Origin: Steinernema hermaphroditum | Taxonomy: Eukaryota; Nematoda; Chromadorea; Rhabditida; Steinernematidae | Assembly: GCA_030435675.1 (NCBI GenBank) | Contig: CM059625.1 | Coordinates: 1-64,000, forward strand | Direction: 5' to 3' | DNA: 64,000 bases | Shown here: positions 11,461 to 22,888 of the stretch, piece by piece | Numbering within the stretch: the first letter of the stretch is position 1 | How the letters are laid out: the number at the start of each line of letters is the position of its first letter | Made by a program: the position numbers and the translations under genes | The notes under the pieces: generated by a model | What the model saw: only the letters and a program-made list of their open reading frames with translations | What the model was told of the DNA's origin: nothing | The model's database searches: none

Positions 11461-13424
11461 GCCGACGGTTGGACTGGAGGAAGGAGTGGGTAACCGGCAA
11501 GGACGTCTCCACCGGTCGTGGTGATGACTTGGAGTCCGTTGAAGTTTCCATTACAGCGTTTTTCGACGAAGGAGAAGAAGTAGTCCATTCCAATCAGGAT
11601 AGAAGGAGTGCGGCATTCGACGGTGATGGCTGACGGGGCTTCTGAGTTTCTGCCTTCTAGACGAACGGTCTTGATGGGCTTCAGCAGCTTGTCGACGCAA
11701 TGGACCTTGATCTTCCGGACACGGCCATCGGTCTGGATGATGCCGATGGTGTAGCGAGTGTAGTCGATTGAAGTTGATCCATTGAAGACGTTGACGGCCA
11801 TCTTTCCGGAAATTCCACCAGTGAGCTTGAGGGCTTCGGCGAGCGTCTTTGTGATAAACGAGATCTGCGATCCTGTGTCGAAGAAGACCAGTGCGTTCAC
11901 CTTAGCTCCAGTCGACAGGTTCTGGGTCGGAGCTTCTTTGGTCATCAGGAGGAGTTCTCTTGACGAATCTTCGTGGGATGCGGCAGCACTGGTGATTATG
12001 GTAGCAGTCGTGATCACTTCAGCTTCGGCTTCGGGTGTGGAGACGATGGGAGCGGCCGTGGTCTTTGATTTCTTCAGACAGACGATGGAGAGATGGTTTC
12101 GACGATTGCAGTTGGTGCATATGACCTTTGTTCTGCACTTCTTCGATATGTGTCCCATCTTCAAGCATTTGAAGCAGACGTTCTTCAGTTCCTTCAGACG
12201 GTCCATGCGCTTCTCGGGTGTGGGGTAGGAGCGGCAGTTTTCTGTCTTGTGGGATTTCGGGCCATCCTGATGGAAGATGCATGAGTGAGCTTCTTCAGCG
12301 TCTGGAGTGGTCTTCGGTGTCTTCTGGTTCTTGGTGGAGTTCTTCTGGCGACGAGAGTTGTCTGCCTTCTGGATGGACATCGTTGTAACGGCCTGGGTTT
12401 CCGTGTTTCCGTCTTCTTGGGTGATTTCAGCGATGGCGAGGATCTGCTGAAGTGCGCTTCTGAGCTTCGTCATGGTCCAATCTTCTTCATTGATCTGGCG
12501 GGCGAAGATGTGGTTCTGGAGCCATTTAGGGAGCTTCTTCTCGATGCTGAGACGGACAGGCATCGCATTGATGTCCAGTGCCATGTTTTCCATCTCCAGA
12601 AGTACCGTTTCCATACGGTCGACGAATCTTCTGGTTTTTGAGACGGATTTTCCATTGCATGACAGGGCGTCGAGTGTGGCGCAGATGTCTCGGGTGATGA
12701 GCTGTGGGTTTCCGAAACGTGTTTGCAGCTTCATCCAGCAGGTCTTGTAGTTTTCTCCAACCAGTTGGAATCCGGCGACGACTTCAGCTGCTGGGCCTTC
12801 CAGGGAGTGCAGGAGGTAGTTGAGCTTCGTGGCGTCGGTCAGATCTTCGCGGGCGTTGACGGCGGCTTCGAACGATTGGGAGAAGCGGGGCCAGTCTCGG
12901 GGCGATCCGTTGAACTTCTTCAGATCGTACTTCGGAAGTCGGATTTGCTGCGCGGCGGCGGAGTAGACGCTGGACGGGGATGGCGAGGCACGGGTCGAGG
13001 GCACTGTAGGTGACAAGGTTTCCAACTGCGAAAGTACCTTTTTGGATTGCTCGATGGTGAAGTCCGGGCCTTCATCTGCTGTCATGTAGGTTGCCATGAC
13101 TTGATCTTCGGTGTTTCGGGCTTCGGGGCTCATCACGGCGATCATCGTTCTCCATTCGCGTTCGAGGTGATCGAATTCGGTCAGGGTTGACCGAATGCCT
13201 TGGGCGTGTCGTTGGAGAGACTTACGGAGTTCGGCGGAGGCTTCTCGATCTTCCTGGGCTTCCCGGAGTTTGTCGTACTCCGTGTTGACTTCGGCGAGGG
13301 TTTGCTTCAGTCTGTTCAGGTGCCTGGTGAACCGCGAGCGGAGATGCGTCGACATGGTCGGTGGTTCAGGTTGGCGTGATGCCAGGTGATTGGCGGCGAG
13401 TCGGGGCCGGCGTGGGAGAGGCAC
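11283..13424 (-). pseudogene. BEL/Pao gag-protease reading frame
   Basis: A long minus-strand frame; the first ATG is at 13355. In order it shows an N-terminal coiled-coil-rich gag region, a DUF1759-like capsid region (RLPKYDLKKFNG), two CCHC zinc knuckles (CFKCLKMGHISKKC and CTNCNRRNHLSIVC, both C-x2-C-x4-H-x4-C) and an A17-type aspartic protease with catalytic DTGS. It is open through protease and then leaves the RT frame by a frameshift. This is the best-preserved part of the element, which suggests moderately recent activity. Confidence 0.93.
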
Positions 13425-13553
13425 GGCCTTTGGGGGATCTGCGGCGGGGACGGTGGGGGCAACTTTGCCTCTTCAGGGGTCGACGTCGGCCGGCGATCGG
13501 TGGAAGAATGCGCAGAGCGGCGATGTTTTCGACTTCGCCGATGTTGCTGCCAA

Positions 13554-13694
13554 TGATTTATTCAAAATACATCGGGGTTTTATGTCATTGAAAAGGGGGC
13601 GTATTAGACACAATATAGAAGTGGGAGAGATTCTTACAAAGCTAACAACAATAATGACTAATTGTTACAAATCCTATACATTATATGCCTATCA
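13554..13694 (-). promoter_or_regulatory. Candidate short LTR and primer-binding site of the Pao element
   Basis: On the minus strand, between the envelope-like stop (13692-13694) and gag, is a stretch with a TATAATG box near 13680, an AATAAA signal near 13560 and a terminal CA at 13554-13555. One base later comes TGGCAGCAACATCGG, placed and shaped like a primer-binding site. It could begin with TG at 13694, giving a 141-bp LTR. No second copy is available for comparison, so this is positional inference only. Confidence 0.35.
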
Positions 13695-14701
13695 TGAATA
13701 ATGTGGTGGTCCATAGCCAATGCATTGTCCGCATGTTGTCTGCAGGTGGGCTTCTACGAGTGGTTTCGCTTCCTTCCATTTGTTCTCGGAGTTCTTTCGG
13801 GAGAGTGCTATACATCTCGCGATCAGAGTGAACCTGATGCATATCGCAATGATCATGTATAAGGTCACGCTGGCGATCAGGAGGTTTGAAATGGCCAACA
13901 GTGAATGTTGACTATTCTCACCAGGCAAAAGATACAGGTTATGGCTTCGCAGTAATCCGTATTTTCGCACGTTTGTTGGACGAATTCCTGTGTGCCATTC
14001 TCGGTTTGAAATTTGACGTTGACTTCGAATGTATTAAGTGTGAGGTCCGGAGGTAGGTACACGTATTCTTCGGCTTCTGGTTCTTGCCGTATCAAGCAGT
14101 GGTGATATGCACAGATTTACATGATGGAGACATGTTACTGTGAGAGTCGAAGGTGATCCGTGTAGCATGTGACGTTGAGAAATTCGTTGCTGATCTCAGA
14201 GTCATTTAAGATGCTTATTGTTTCTTCGTCTGGCACGTTGTCGAGAAGTGGAGAGAAGACGTTGAATGAGCTGTTGTCCTTTTGAATGTCAGTTTGAAGG
14301 AGTGATGTTTGTTGTCGAGACTTCCTGGGGCGTTCCGTTAAGTGGTAGATTCCCCACGAGTAGAGGGCACACTGCTTCGGCGTTGTGCATGTAGAGTGTA
14401 ATTTGCGAAGTCTGTGTAGGGTACGGTCGAAGTTGGTGATGCTGGTGTTTGTTGCCGCTTCATTTCATGTAGTGAAGACAGTCACAATGAGTAGTGTCTT
14501 CAGTAAAGTCGTTGACATCCAGTTTCTGGGTATTAAGCAGTAATGCGGATTGACTGATGTATTCACAGCTACAGAGTCGATTTCTTCACTTTCGTCGTTG
14601 TCGTATTTTATTGGCTTTCGTGGCCGAAGTTGGTCGGTGCTGGTCAATTTGTTGATCCGGTTGCGGAATAATGTTATCCTGTGGTGATGCAGGAAGATCA
14701 A
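13692..14701 (-). pseudogene. Envelope-like glycoprotein pseudogene upstream of gag
   Basis: Minus-strand open segments in several frames together resemble a class of envelope glycoprotein carried by some nematode Pao elements. There is a hydrophobic leader near 14510, an ectodomain-like stretch with N-glycosylation sequons and paired cysteines (around 14465-13950), then a hydrophobic anchor and a short basic tail ending at 13692. At least two frameshifts break it. Its position is odd: it lies 5' of gag, where a normal element has its LTR. A tandem or rearranged insertion would explain that. The assignment rests on layout and composition, without a conserved motif. Confidence 0.45.
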
Positions 14702-15600
14702 GCGATCGCTCGCACCTCAACACGGCGCGTCACCGAAGAGGACGTGCCGTTCGTTCCTCTCACTGTTTTTGTATTAGCCTGTGTGTCTATATCTCTGTTC
14801 GCTCGTAACTCTATAATAAATAGTTACACCAAAATGCCCGCTCTAAAAGTATTGGTACCCCACAAAGGTATCATAACGTCTTTTATGAGAAAAGCAACAA
14901 CAACTACTTGCTATCACAGATTCATGTCGAAATGACCGCTTTCGGCCCCATGCAGGATTCTAAGCGCTTTAGAGGAGGCAGAAAAATGGCACGATAACGT
15001 CCGATTCGAGGCACACTCAGCCCGATTTTGTAACAGCCGCCAACGCGGTAGGAAAACGTGGCGCGCAGCGCCATTTATACTGTAGCTCACGTCAATCGTG
15101 ACGGGAATCATCGGATCGACGAACATCGTCGACAGCATCGTCGGAAACCCGTTCCAGAAGGGTTAGACCTGTCTTCCGGTCCGTTGTAGAAGAAGCGAAA
15201 CTCGGAATTATTCAAGTCCATTGGTTCAAGGCCTCCAAGGTTTGCCCGCTGTGCTCCACCGACGCGTTTCACCCGGGTGCCGTTCTTCGCCTGTGCTGCA
15301 CGCGAAAGCCGACGAACAAGCTCCTCAACTCTGACGCCCGCGCTGCCACCCGACCTGATGATGAGTTCGCTGTGCTCCACCGTCGGCGCCACTTCCGGAA
15401 TCAAACTAATGGAATCTCTCTGATGCCCGCGCACACTAATGGGATCGCCGCGTTCTACTCTGATGTGCCGAAGCCAGAAGAAGACCGGCGACTACGGAAT
15501 GACAATGTGGTTTTTTTGCATATATATGACGTCTCGCAAGGCGTAAGCCTTAGATACGAGAAATAAACTCGTAAACTCGTAACTCGCTGTCATATTTATT
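14702..15600. other. Non-genic stretch with LTR-like signals
   Basis: No supportable gene. Two places look like retroelement ends on the plus strand. At 14783-14830 a TATATCT box and AATAAATAG are followed by TTGGTACCCCACAAAGG, which resembles a primer-binding site. At 15519-15592 a TATATATGACG box is followed by AATAAA and then a CA terminus. A minus-strand frame at 15108-15434 is open but unrecognised. The stretch is probably old retroelement debris. Confidence 0.3.
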
Positions 15601-15813
15601 TGTAAAATTCCGATGGAACATCGTCTACAAGATTTCGTGGCTGCTGTGATTAATATGTCTCCACAATTAGTTCATTGACATTGTCTGGTGAATCGATGTT
15701 ACGAGGAATAGGTAGTATGGGTTCGCACGTTCTCTCCCGAAATCTGAGTTTAGAAATAGAAGCACTATTAGTCGTTTGAGTAATAGCATCCTTATAAGCT
15801 TCTTCCTTTCGTA

Positions 15814-18365
15814 TTACTCCGAGTAGTGGGCACCGGTCCTGTAAATGACTGCCGGTGAGAAAATTGTGACAGACCTTGCCTCTGATTGCAAAATGCCCAA
15901 CGTGGTGTAATGACTGAGAGTGCAGTCTGAATATGCCGCATCTTCTTGAAAGCTTTCAAAGCTGGCTTGAGGACAGTCTGAGAACCCTTTGCGATACAAA
16001 TTATTCAACGGAAGATACATCCGACCGGGTAGCCAGTAGACTCTACTGAACTTCGTGTGTATAAGATTGACGAAGAGCGAGACATTTGTGAGCCCAATGA
16101 GAATATACACAAACAATATTAAAAGCATTCGACTATCGTCTGAAAATATGATGATTTATTACGGCGTTGGAATGCCTTCGAGAATCGCAACAACAGAGTA
16201 TCTACCTTTCTTGGGTTGAAGAATTTGGACATGAGCAGAAATTTCATACACAGTGTTTGTTAAAACAAATAATAATTGTTCTTTTCTGCCTTTTTAGTGT
16301 ATGTTTCCCTGTACTATAAATGATCTATAAATGTCGGTAATTCCAAATAAAATTCCTATCTATATTTTTTTTCTGATAACAAATATTCGACGACAAGTGC
16401 GTACTGTAGTTTCCAGGACTCATTACTGTCGGCTTTCTTCCACAGCTATTGGAGAGACAAAAACAAGAAAAAATTGGGTGGACCTACAATAGTGCGTCCC
16501 ACTGTATGTGTGCTTTTTTCAGAAGTTTTAAAACATCTTTTTTATCCATCACCGGGTCCCAAGCGAGACCCATAGGTTTGACAGCTTTCTTCATTTACAG
16601 ATTTCAGAATTAATTTGCTTTGTAATGTCGGTGCACCAGTTTCCCCACGAAATTCACGGAAAAGTCGTTCCGCAATAGTATCTTGCTTCACCATCGTGTT
16701 CGATTATTTTGAGTCTCATTGTGATGTAATGATTTGAAAAGATGTGCTAAAACTTACCTTGGGCATCTAGATTGCCAACGCCAATAGTAGTCAGCGAGTT
16801 GAAGACAAAATACACAATGTCGATGGTTGAATCCTCTTCCACTGATAAGAAGTGTATCAAAAGACAACCAACAACTACCCATCCTAATAGCGCCAATACA
16901 GCTACCATTACCGGAATGTCCAACAGTCGTTCAATTGAACTAAGTCGATAATCACAGCGTTGCTTGTGATCCATTCCGTGAATTTTTGTGATGAGTTCGT
17001 TTTCGTCGACTGGTTGCAATGTGCAGAAGCGGAATACGTGCCATAGCTTTACTAGATACAAATAAGTGATTAAATGTACATATTTGTTTGCTAAAATAAA
17101 CAATACCGAGTAAAATGCAAGGATAATTGAGAAGGATCGTAATGAGGAACGCGAGATCTTTCATAACCATTATTGTAAAAGGAATTCCGAAAATGCTGCA
17201 TATCATTGAGCAGATCTTCCCGGCCTTTGTTAGCGGGTAAATATGGCTGTAGCCTATCGTGCTTATTGTAGAACAAACCTGGAAAAAGTTCTTATGAACA
17301 TTTGCCTTCAGCCATTTGCAATAACCTACATATATTATGGAGTTGGTAAATGTCCATTGGCCTGACGGATTGGACGGTCGAAGCTTTACCTGCCTTTCGT
17401 ATTCATGTAACTTTTCTTGTACTAATTTGATAAGATACTGTGATTTTTCATCGTGTATGAATACAAGTAGTTTTGAATTGTTGAAGATTTCAGGTAGAAG
17501 GCTTTCCACCACAAAGCTGCAATTATGTTAATGGCATTTTAACAAGAAAAAGTGTTTTTTTCCACTGTGCATTCTTATTACCACGCACTTATCACCAGTT
17601 ACCACCAATTTTACCGTTACCACTTCTGATGAATTATTGAGAAAAAAATATGGAAAAGACGAAATGGTAAGAATTTTAATCAGAATACGTTGTACTCATA
17701 AACTCGCACATTCTTACAGCATTCAGATGTTGTGTAGATTATGGTAAATTTTGCCGACTGGGACAATTGCGCTAATAATCGTGAGCTGCGGCGGTCGAGG
17801 GTTCGATGCTGGTGCATGTTTAGGCATGCGTCGTAGCGAAATCAGAGTCACCCGACAAACCGTTTCTGCTTTCCTAAGTCGCCGGCGGTTTAGGTTCATT
17901 CTGCGCATAAACGTATCATACTTGGAGAAGAATACAGTTGTAGTTACTTTATCTGCAATTTATCTTGGACACCCTGGAATATTGAAATCCTTCGTACTTA
18001 TTGACGCTTTTTGCAATCGATTAGAGCACACCTAACGAGAAGAGAGCGTCTATTTCATTAGTGAAGGCGCTGTATATGTCGAAATTACGAAAAAAATGGT
18101 ATGTGCTGAAAACTACACCGATACCACTGAAAAAAAATTTAAATACTCTATAATACTACCTGCTCCGTTGGCCGTTTATCTTTCTCTGCCAGTGTACATG
18201 ATGTTCATTAGCGTTTGCCGCCTCGAGCACGAAGAAGATGGAAGCAAAAAAGAGAATAAAGAAAACATAGGAGAATAACAGAAGCACATGTCCAAGTCCG
18301 AGCTTGTGATACAATCGTTTGGCAATCAGTAGTATTTGAAAAGCTGTCCTGTTTGGTATGCACAT
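15814..18365 (-). CDS. Two-pore-domain (TWK/K2P) potassium channel
   Basis: Five exons: 18160-18365, 17330-17516, 17107-17278, 16758-17051 and 15814-16139, giving 394 aa with all phases consistent. It is a background K+ channel of the plasma membrane. M1 (LGLGHVLLLFSYVFFILFF) is followed by the extracellular cap, the first pore helix (QWTFTNSIIY) and filter TIGYS, M2, M3, the second pore with filter TIGVG, and M4 (LLILFVYILIGLTNVSLFVN) with a tail of about 85 residues. The first filter has Ser where GYG is expected (codon at 17246-17248). The start follows a TTTTCAG acceptor by 17 nt (18383), as for spliced-leader trans-splicing. Intron 4 (618 bp) and intron 1 (643 bp) are long; the other two are about 50 bp. 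It could be a nematode-specific TWK; the subtype is not assignable. Confidence 0.9.
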
Positions 18366-18385
18366 TGTTGAGAAGATCACTACTG

Positions 18386-19196
18386 AAAAGACGCAAACAA
18401 TGTGGATGTCACGAAATAAACTAGTGCCACGCGCAGCTTTACAATGTTCGAGTATGTTACTAGTTCCATTTATTGGCACGCAAGCATGCCGCGATATGTA
18501 TCCCCTTGAGGATCATTAGTTCTTGCGCAGATAGCAGATGCTTAATCAATTTTTATTGCGCATCTTGTGTTCGTTATTCCGACATGATCTATTGAACTAT
18601 GACAGCATGAACAGCGTCCTAAGCACATCAAGCACAAGTGTATTTTCTGTTGATTTGTAAGTTGAGAATGGCGCCTGGGACTAACATTTCCTATTTTTTC
18701 TGTAGACAAGAACTAACGCAATTGTACAGGCAGATGCTCGGAGGCCCGGAGGAACTCGCTCTAGGTTGGCGCCATGGTGACCTTGAATGGCTCCATCTAA
18801 ACGTGAGCGTAAATATAAAGAAAAAAGCATGGATATAAACATCACAAACTGGGCAAAAACACATTTTTGCGTGGCGTCTCACCAATTCTATGATTCCCAG
18901 AGGTTTCTCAAATAATTATCGGCAATCAAGTTTGGATGAGCCGCCCGTTGCAACTGCCCATTCCAACATGGTAAATACCAAACCTTGGAAACAAATCTTG
19001 TGCAAAGAGTGGCTTAGTATCGCAAATCAATATCGCTGAATTGCTCATAGCACCGATCTTAAAATATATACCGTGCTGTATTTGTTTTAATGCTATCGGC
19101 TGGAGGGACGGTACACATGGGCATTAAGCTGTTTCAGGCGTACTTGATGGGATTTAAAGGGTCTCTTTTTGTGTTTGTACAGTTTTATACGGCGTA
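18386..19196. other. Intergenic, upstream of the K2P gene
   Basis: This stretch is AT-rich and holds no recognisable gene or repeat. It contains the 5' flank of the minus-strand K2P gene and probably its promoter, but no motif can be assigned. Confidence 0.5.
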
Positions 19197-19198
19197 TA

Positions 19199-19990
19199 CA
19201 GGGTGTTCCATAAGTTTTGTAACGCCTAAAAATGGCTATATATCGAAGAAAATCCAATGGATTCGCGTGAAAATTGGTACACCTATAAAAGAGAACAAGG
19301 AGAACAATTATCTATAACAATTATCTATAATCGCCACATTCAGTGGGAGAAAAGGCTTCAAGAAGTTTTCTAAAATTCTTCACCGTGGCCACGAGCAGTT
19401 CATCGCCTGTGCTCGCTCCAGAGATCGCTTCAGACTGTTTAAGTTAGTGTGCTGGATTCGCGAGACTTCGATGCGCGGCACGTATCCACTGGATTTTCTG
19501 GGCGAGATTAGCTTCAGGTTATCGTTCACAATGCATTGGATGGATGGTTTCAATATTTTTGGAGTCCAAGGCCATTTTTCTAATGTAGCACACCGGATTT
19601 CGCTCAAATCGCTTCTTCACAGCTTAAATCATCAATCTGGTTCGCGCACTCTTCGGTCTTTCACTTCTAGGACTAGGTTCTATGAATTTCGCGGCTTCAT
19701 AAAGGCGCAGAAGTCGTTTCGCTGCCGTACAAGCTTTCCGCGATCCAGATTCAGCAACTTTCCAATGTCCGATTTGGACCTCCTTCCGCGAAATACGAAA
19801 CGGCCGCGAAACTCTTTTCTTTGGAGGCCATGACAAATTCTTATAATATTGCGAAATATCAAGGAAACAGTGGATATAAGATAAAAAAGGGCCAACAAAA
19901 ACGCAGTAAACGTCAAAATAAGTGAAAAGCAAAAGAATCAACTCAAAACACACATTTTGAAATCCGGTACAGAACTTATGGAACACCCTG
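19199..19990 (-). mobile_element. Tc1/mariner-superfamily element, degenerate (792 bp)
   Basis: The terminal inverted repeats are CAGGGTGTTCCATAAGT at the left and its complement ACTTATGGAACACCCTG at the right, flanked by the TA dinucleotides at 19197 and 19991 expected for this superfamily. On the minus strand, near 19640-19700, is an IEPSPRSERPKSARTR segment like the linker after the helix-turn-helix in mariner-type transposases. Further transposase-like sequence lies at 19380-19600 in another frame. It lacks a complete DDE domain and is inactive. Confidence 0.85.
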
Positions 19991-20229
19991 TACAGTGTAA
20001 AAATATAGAGCCTTCTAAAGCGCTGAGAAACATCGATCATACATTGTCATTCAAAACCGCATTTGTAAAGACATATGAGAATGAAAAGTTGCGCTTTTTG
20101 ATAGAAAGTGCACTTATAAGTCTAGACAATCTAAAGCGTTTGGAGAATACTATTGTATGTTGTATACGTAGTGTTGTATACCTGAAAACCCACGATAGAT
20201 GCGGTAATCAGTTGGGTAGTCTCCTTCCA

Positions 20230-20553
20230 TATCCTCTCCGTCAATCGGATAATCCGTTGTTACGTGTTTGGTTGCGCAGACTTTGTTCTATAGGGTCCAG
20301 GGGATTCAAATCCAGCGAATCCGGCGGCCAAATTGAGTTGTCCGAGACCTTGGGCACCTTACTCCGAAGCCAGCCCAGAATTGACCTCATATCGCTCGTA
20401 TCCGAAGGCTTTTGCGATAACTATATTTGACATTTCGCGCTTGTGCATCCGAACGATGGCAAATCGGTCTTCAGGCTTAACAATTTTTTTTCGTCGCTGG
20501 TCGGTTGTGGTCGCACTAGGCGTTGTCGTCACAGTTGCAGCCGTCACCTGCAC
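20230..20553 (-). pseudogene. Internally deleted mariner-like transposase
   Basis: A minus-strand N-terminal piece (KPEDRFAIVRMHKREMSN, a helix-turn-helix start) is followed almost at once by a C-terminal catalytic piece (WPPDSLDLNPLDPI, the mariner D34D-type motif). The roughly 150-200 residues normally between them are missing, leaving a non-functional remnant. Terminal repeats were not found. The piece ends about 40 bp before the foldback element. Confidence 0.7.
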
Positions 20554-20602
20554 GTAAGCATCCAGGGTAGGGTACCACGGTAAAGTTTCTCGGCTCTGGG
20601 CT

Positions 20603-20905
20603 GAATGCGGCGTCGGCGATTAATATGGCGTCGGTTTTTGGATAATGTGGCATCGGTTAATATGGCGTCGGCAATTAATATGGCGTCGGTTAATGTGGCG
20701 TCGGCGATTAATATGGCGTCGGTTAATATGGCGTCGGTTAATGTGGCGTCGGTTAATATGGCGTCGGTTAATGTGGCGTCGGCGATTAATATGGCGTCGG
20801 TTAATATGGCGTCGGTTAATGTGGCGTCGGTTAATATGGCGTCGGTTAATGTGGCGTCGGCGATTAATATGGCGTCGGCTAATGTGGCGTCGGCCGGTTA
20901 ATGTA
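20603..20905. repeat. Minisatellite, left end of foldback element
   Basis: About 19 units of GGCGTCGGTTAATRT (15 bp), interspersed with 18-bp variants containing GGCGATTAATAT. A higher-order pattern of short and long units is visible. All the open frames it produces (strings of VASVNMAS or RRHIN) are artefacts of the repeat. Confidence 0.95.
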
Positions 20906-22653
20906 ACGTAACCGTACCCACACACGGACCACACAGGCAGGCTCCCGCCGCGACTGGGCTACCGGAACCGAGCGCCGTTGCGTTCGGGTACGGTAGCTCG
21001 GTTTAGCCGGTGACAGCCTCGTTAGGGCCTGTGGTATTCAGCTCCGGGTGCGCCGATACATGCATCCTGCACGCCAGAGCCTCGCGCACCTCATGACACC
21101 TGTACCAGAGACATGACGTGGGCAGGCCTAAGCGCAGTATCTTCTCATGGTGTTACAGAGTCAGTGCGCGCATGAGCTCATATTGCAGCTGATTGTCTAA
21201 GTAGTCGATTGACACCTCCCACGTGCCCGGAGCGCAACTAGACAAGAGTATATACTAAACCGGGCTGTGGTCTGGACCTGACTGGAAACGAATATATACG
21301 TATGATAGCACACCCTCTGGCGCCTCGAACGCACCTACGCACTTGCCCAAACGTTCACACCACACCGGGAAACGGGCTAGCCTGGAACAAGGGAACCGCC
21401 TTTTCGGCATATCGGGTGCGCCTACTATGGGGTAGTATAGGCATTTCGGCTATTCGTTATTCGGTTGTCGAACCGAAAAGTTCCGACTGCTTCTAACTCT
21501 CCGGGGTTTTTGCCATCGTAGAATATTTTGGTATCATCCGAAAGCTGAGTAATTTATCTATAGTTTGCACTCGGTGGATGTTTGAAACTCGTATTAGATC
21601 GCGGGATATCAAGCAAACAAGTTCAAAACCAGGATCAGTAGGCAGTTGGTGGCTCTCGACACGATTCGCCTGTGGGGGCAGGGGGAGTTGTAGAGCGAGC
21701 GAAGCGAGCCTGTAGAAGGGTTTCTTTGTCTGTTCTTACAACTTTTCCAAAGCTTAGCAACAGGCATCATAGGAGCTGCAGTAGCACGACGTCTAGACGA
21801 AGGCCGCCTGGAACGAACGACTACTCTACCTTCTACAGGCTCGCTTCGCTCGCTTCACACCTCCTCCTGCCTCCACAGGCGAATCGTGTCGAGAGCCACG
21901 AACTGTCTACTGATCCTGGTTTTGAACTTGTTTGCTTGATATCCCGCGATCTAATACGAGTTTCAAACATCCACCGAGTGCAAACGATAGATAAATTACT
22001 CAGCTTTTGGATGATACCAAAATATTCTACGATGGCAAAAACCCCGGAGAGTTAGAAGCAGTCGGAACTTTTCGGTTCGACAACCGAATAACGAATAGCC
22101 GAAATGCCTATACTACCCCATAGTAGGCGCACCCGGTATGCCGAAAAGGCGGTTCCCTTGTTCCAGGCTAGCCCGTTTCCCGGTGTGGTGTGAACCTCTG
22201 GGCAAGTGCGTAGGTGCGTTCGAGGCCCCAGAGGGTGGGCTATCATACGTATATATTCGTTTCCAGTCAGATCCAGACCACAGCCCGGTTTAGTATATAC
22301 TCTTGTCTAGTTGCGGTCCGGGCACGTGGGAGGTGTCAATCGACTACTTAGACAATCAGCTGCAATATGAGCTCATGCGCGCACTGACTCTGTAACACCA
22401 TGAGAAGATACTGCGCTTAGGCCTGCCCACGTCATGTCTCTGGTACACGGAAGGTGTCATGAGGTGCGCGAGGCTCTGGCGTGCAGGATGCATGTATCGG
22501 CGCACCCGGAGCTGAATACCACAGGCCCTAACGAGGCTGTCACCGGCTAAACCGAGCTACCGTACCCGAACGCAGCGGCGCTCGGTTCCGGTAGCCCAGT
22601 CGCGGCGGGAGCCTGCCTGTATGGTGCGTGTGTGGGTACGGTTACGATACATT

Positions 22654-22870
22654 AACCGGCCGACGCCACATTAGCCGACGCCACATTAACCGACGCCATA
22701 TTAACCGACGCCATATTAATCGCCGACGCCACATTAACCGACGCCATATTAACCGACGCCACATTAACCGACGCCACATTAACCGACGCCATATTAATTG
22801 CCGACGCCACATTAACCGACGCCACATTATCTAGCCGACGCCATATTCTCAAAAGCCGACGCCGCATTCA
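22654..22870. repeat. Minisatellite, right end of foldback element
   Basis: The same unit in inverted orientation (CCGACGCCAYATTAA), with about 13 units, fewer than in the left arm. The copy-number difference between arms shows that the repeat has changed length independently since the element formed. Confidence 0.95.
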
Positions 22871-22888
22871 GCCCAGAGCCAGTTTCTC

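Larger units (their letters stand above)
8372..13694 (-). mobile_element. Degenerate BEL/Pao LTR retrotransposon, split and 3'-truncated
   Basis: On the minus strand the order is gag (DUF1759-like), two CCHC zinc knuckles, an A17-type aspartic protease, reverse transcriptase and integrase, which is the BEL/Pao order. It is dead. A frameshift separates protease and RT around 11450-11490. A 1.73-kb hAT-like element interrupts RT. The RT tail and the whole RNase H region are absent, and the integrase is cut off by satellite DNA at about 8371. The 3' LTR is not in the window. A short candidate 5' LTR lies at 13554-13694. Individual pieces are listed separately. Family assignment is firm; species-level relatives cannot be named from here. 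Confidence 0.92.
20592..22880. mobile_element. Foldback element: 2.29 kb, about 1.1-kb inverted arms, minisatellite termini
   Basis: The left arm (20592-21719) and right arm (21829-22880) are inverted copies of each other around a 109-bp spacer. Ends are GGCTCTGGGCTGAATGC and its complement. The direct repeat AGTTTCTC flanks the element at 20584-20591 and 22881-22888, an 8-bp target duplication. Each arm starts with a GGCGTCGG minisatellite and then has about 800 bp of unique, GC-rich sequence. Arms are nearly identical outside the minisatellite, which is longer on the left. A 64-codon frame is conserved on both arms (21302-21496 plus, 22052-22246 minus), but this is expected from arm identity. 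No transposase is present, so it depends on enzymes in trans. The 8-bp duplication points to a hAT- or Mutator-like mobiliser. Confidence 0.92.

Noticed and set aside
20603..20905. CRISPR-like array
   Set aside because: Repeat units are 15-18 bp with no unique spacers, in a eukaryotic foldback element.
20605..20934. Open frames on both strands encoding repeated VASVNMAS and RRHIN peptides
   Set aside because: They are the translation of a 15/18-bp minisatellite, whose unit lengths are multiples of three and keep any stop-free frame open. They are not genes.
21302..21496. Conserved 64-codon frame on both foldback arms
   Set aside because: The second copy exists because the arms are inverted duplicates. 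No domain, no start context and no independent conservation.
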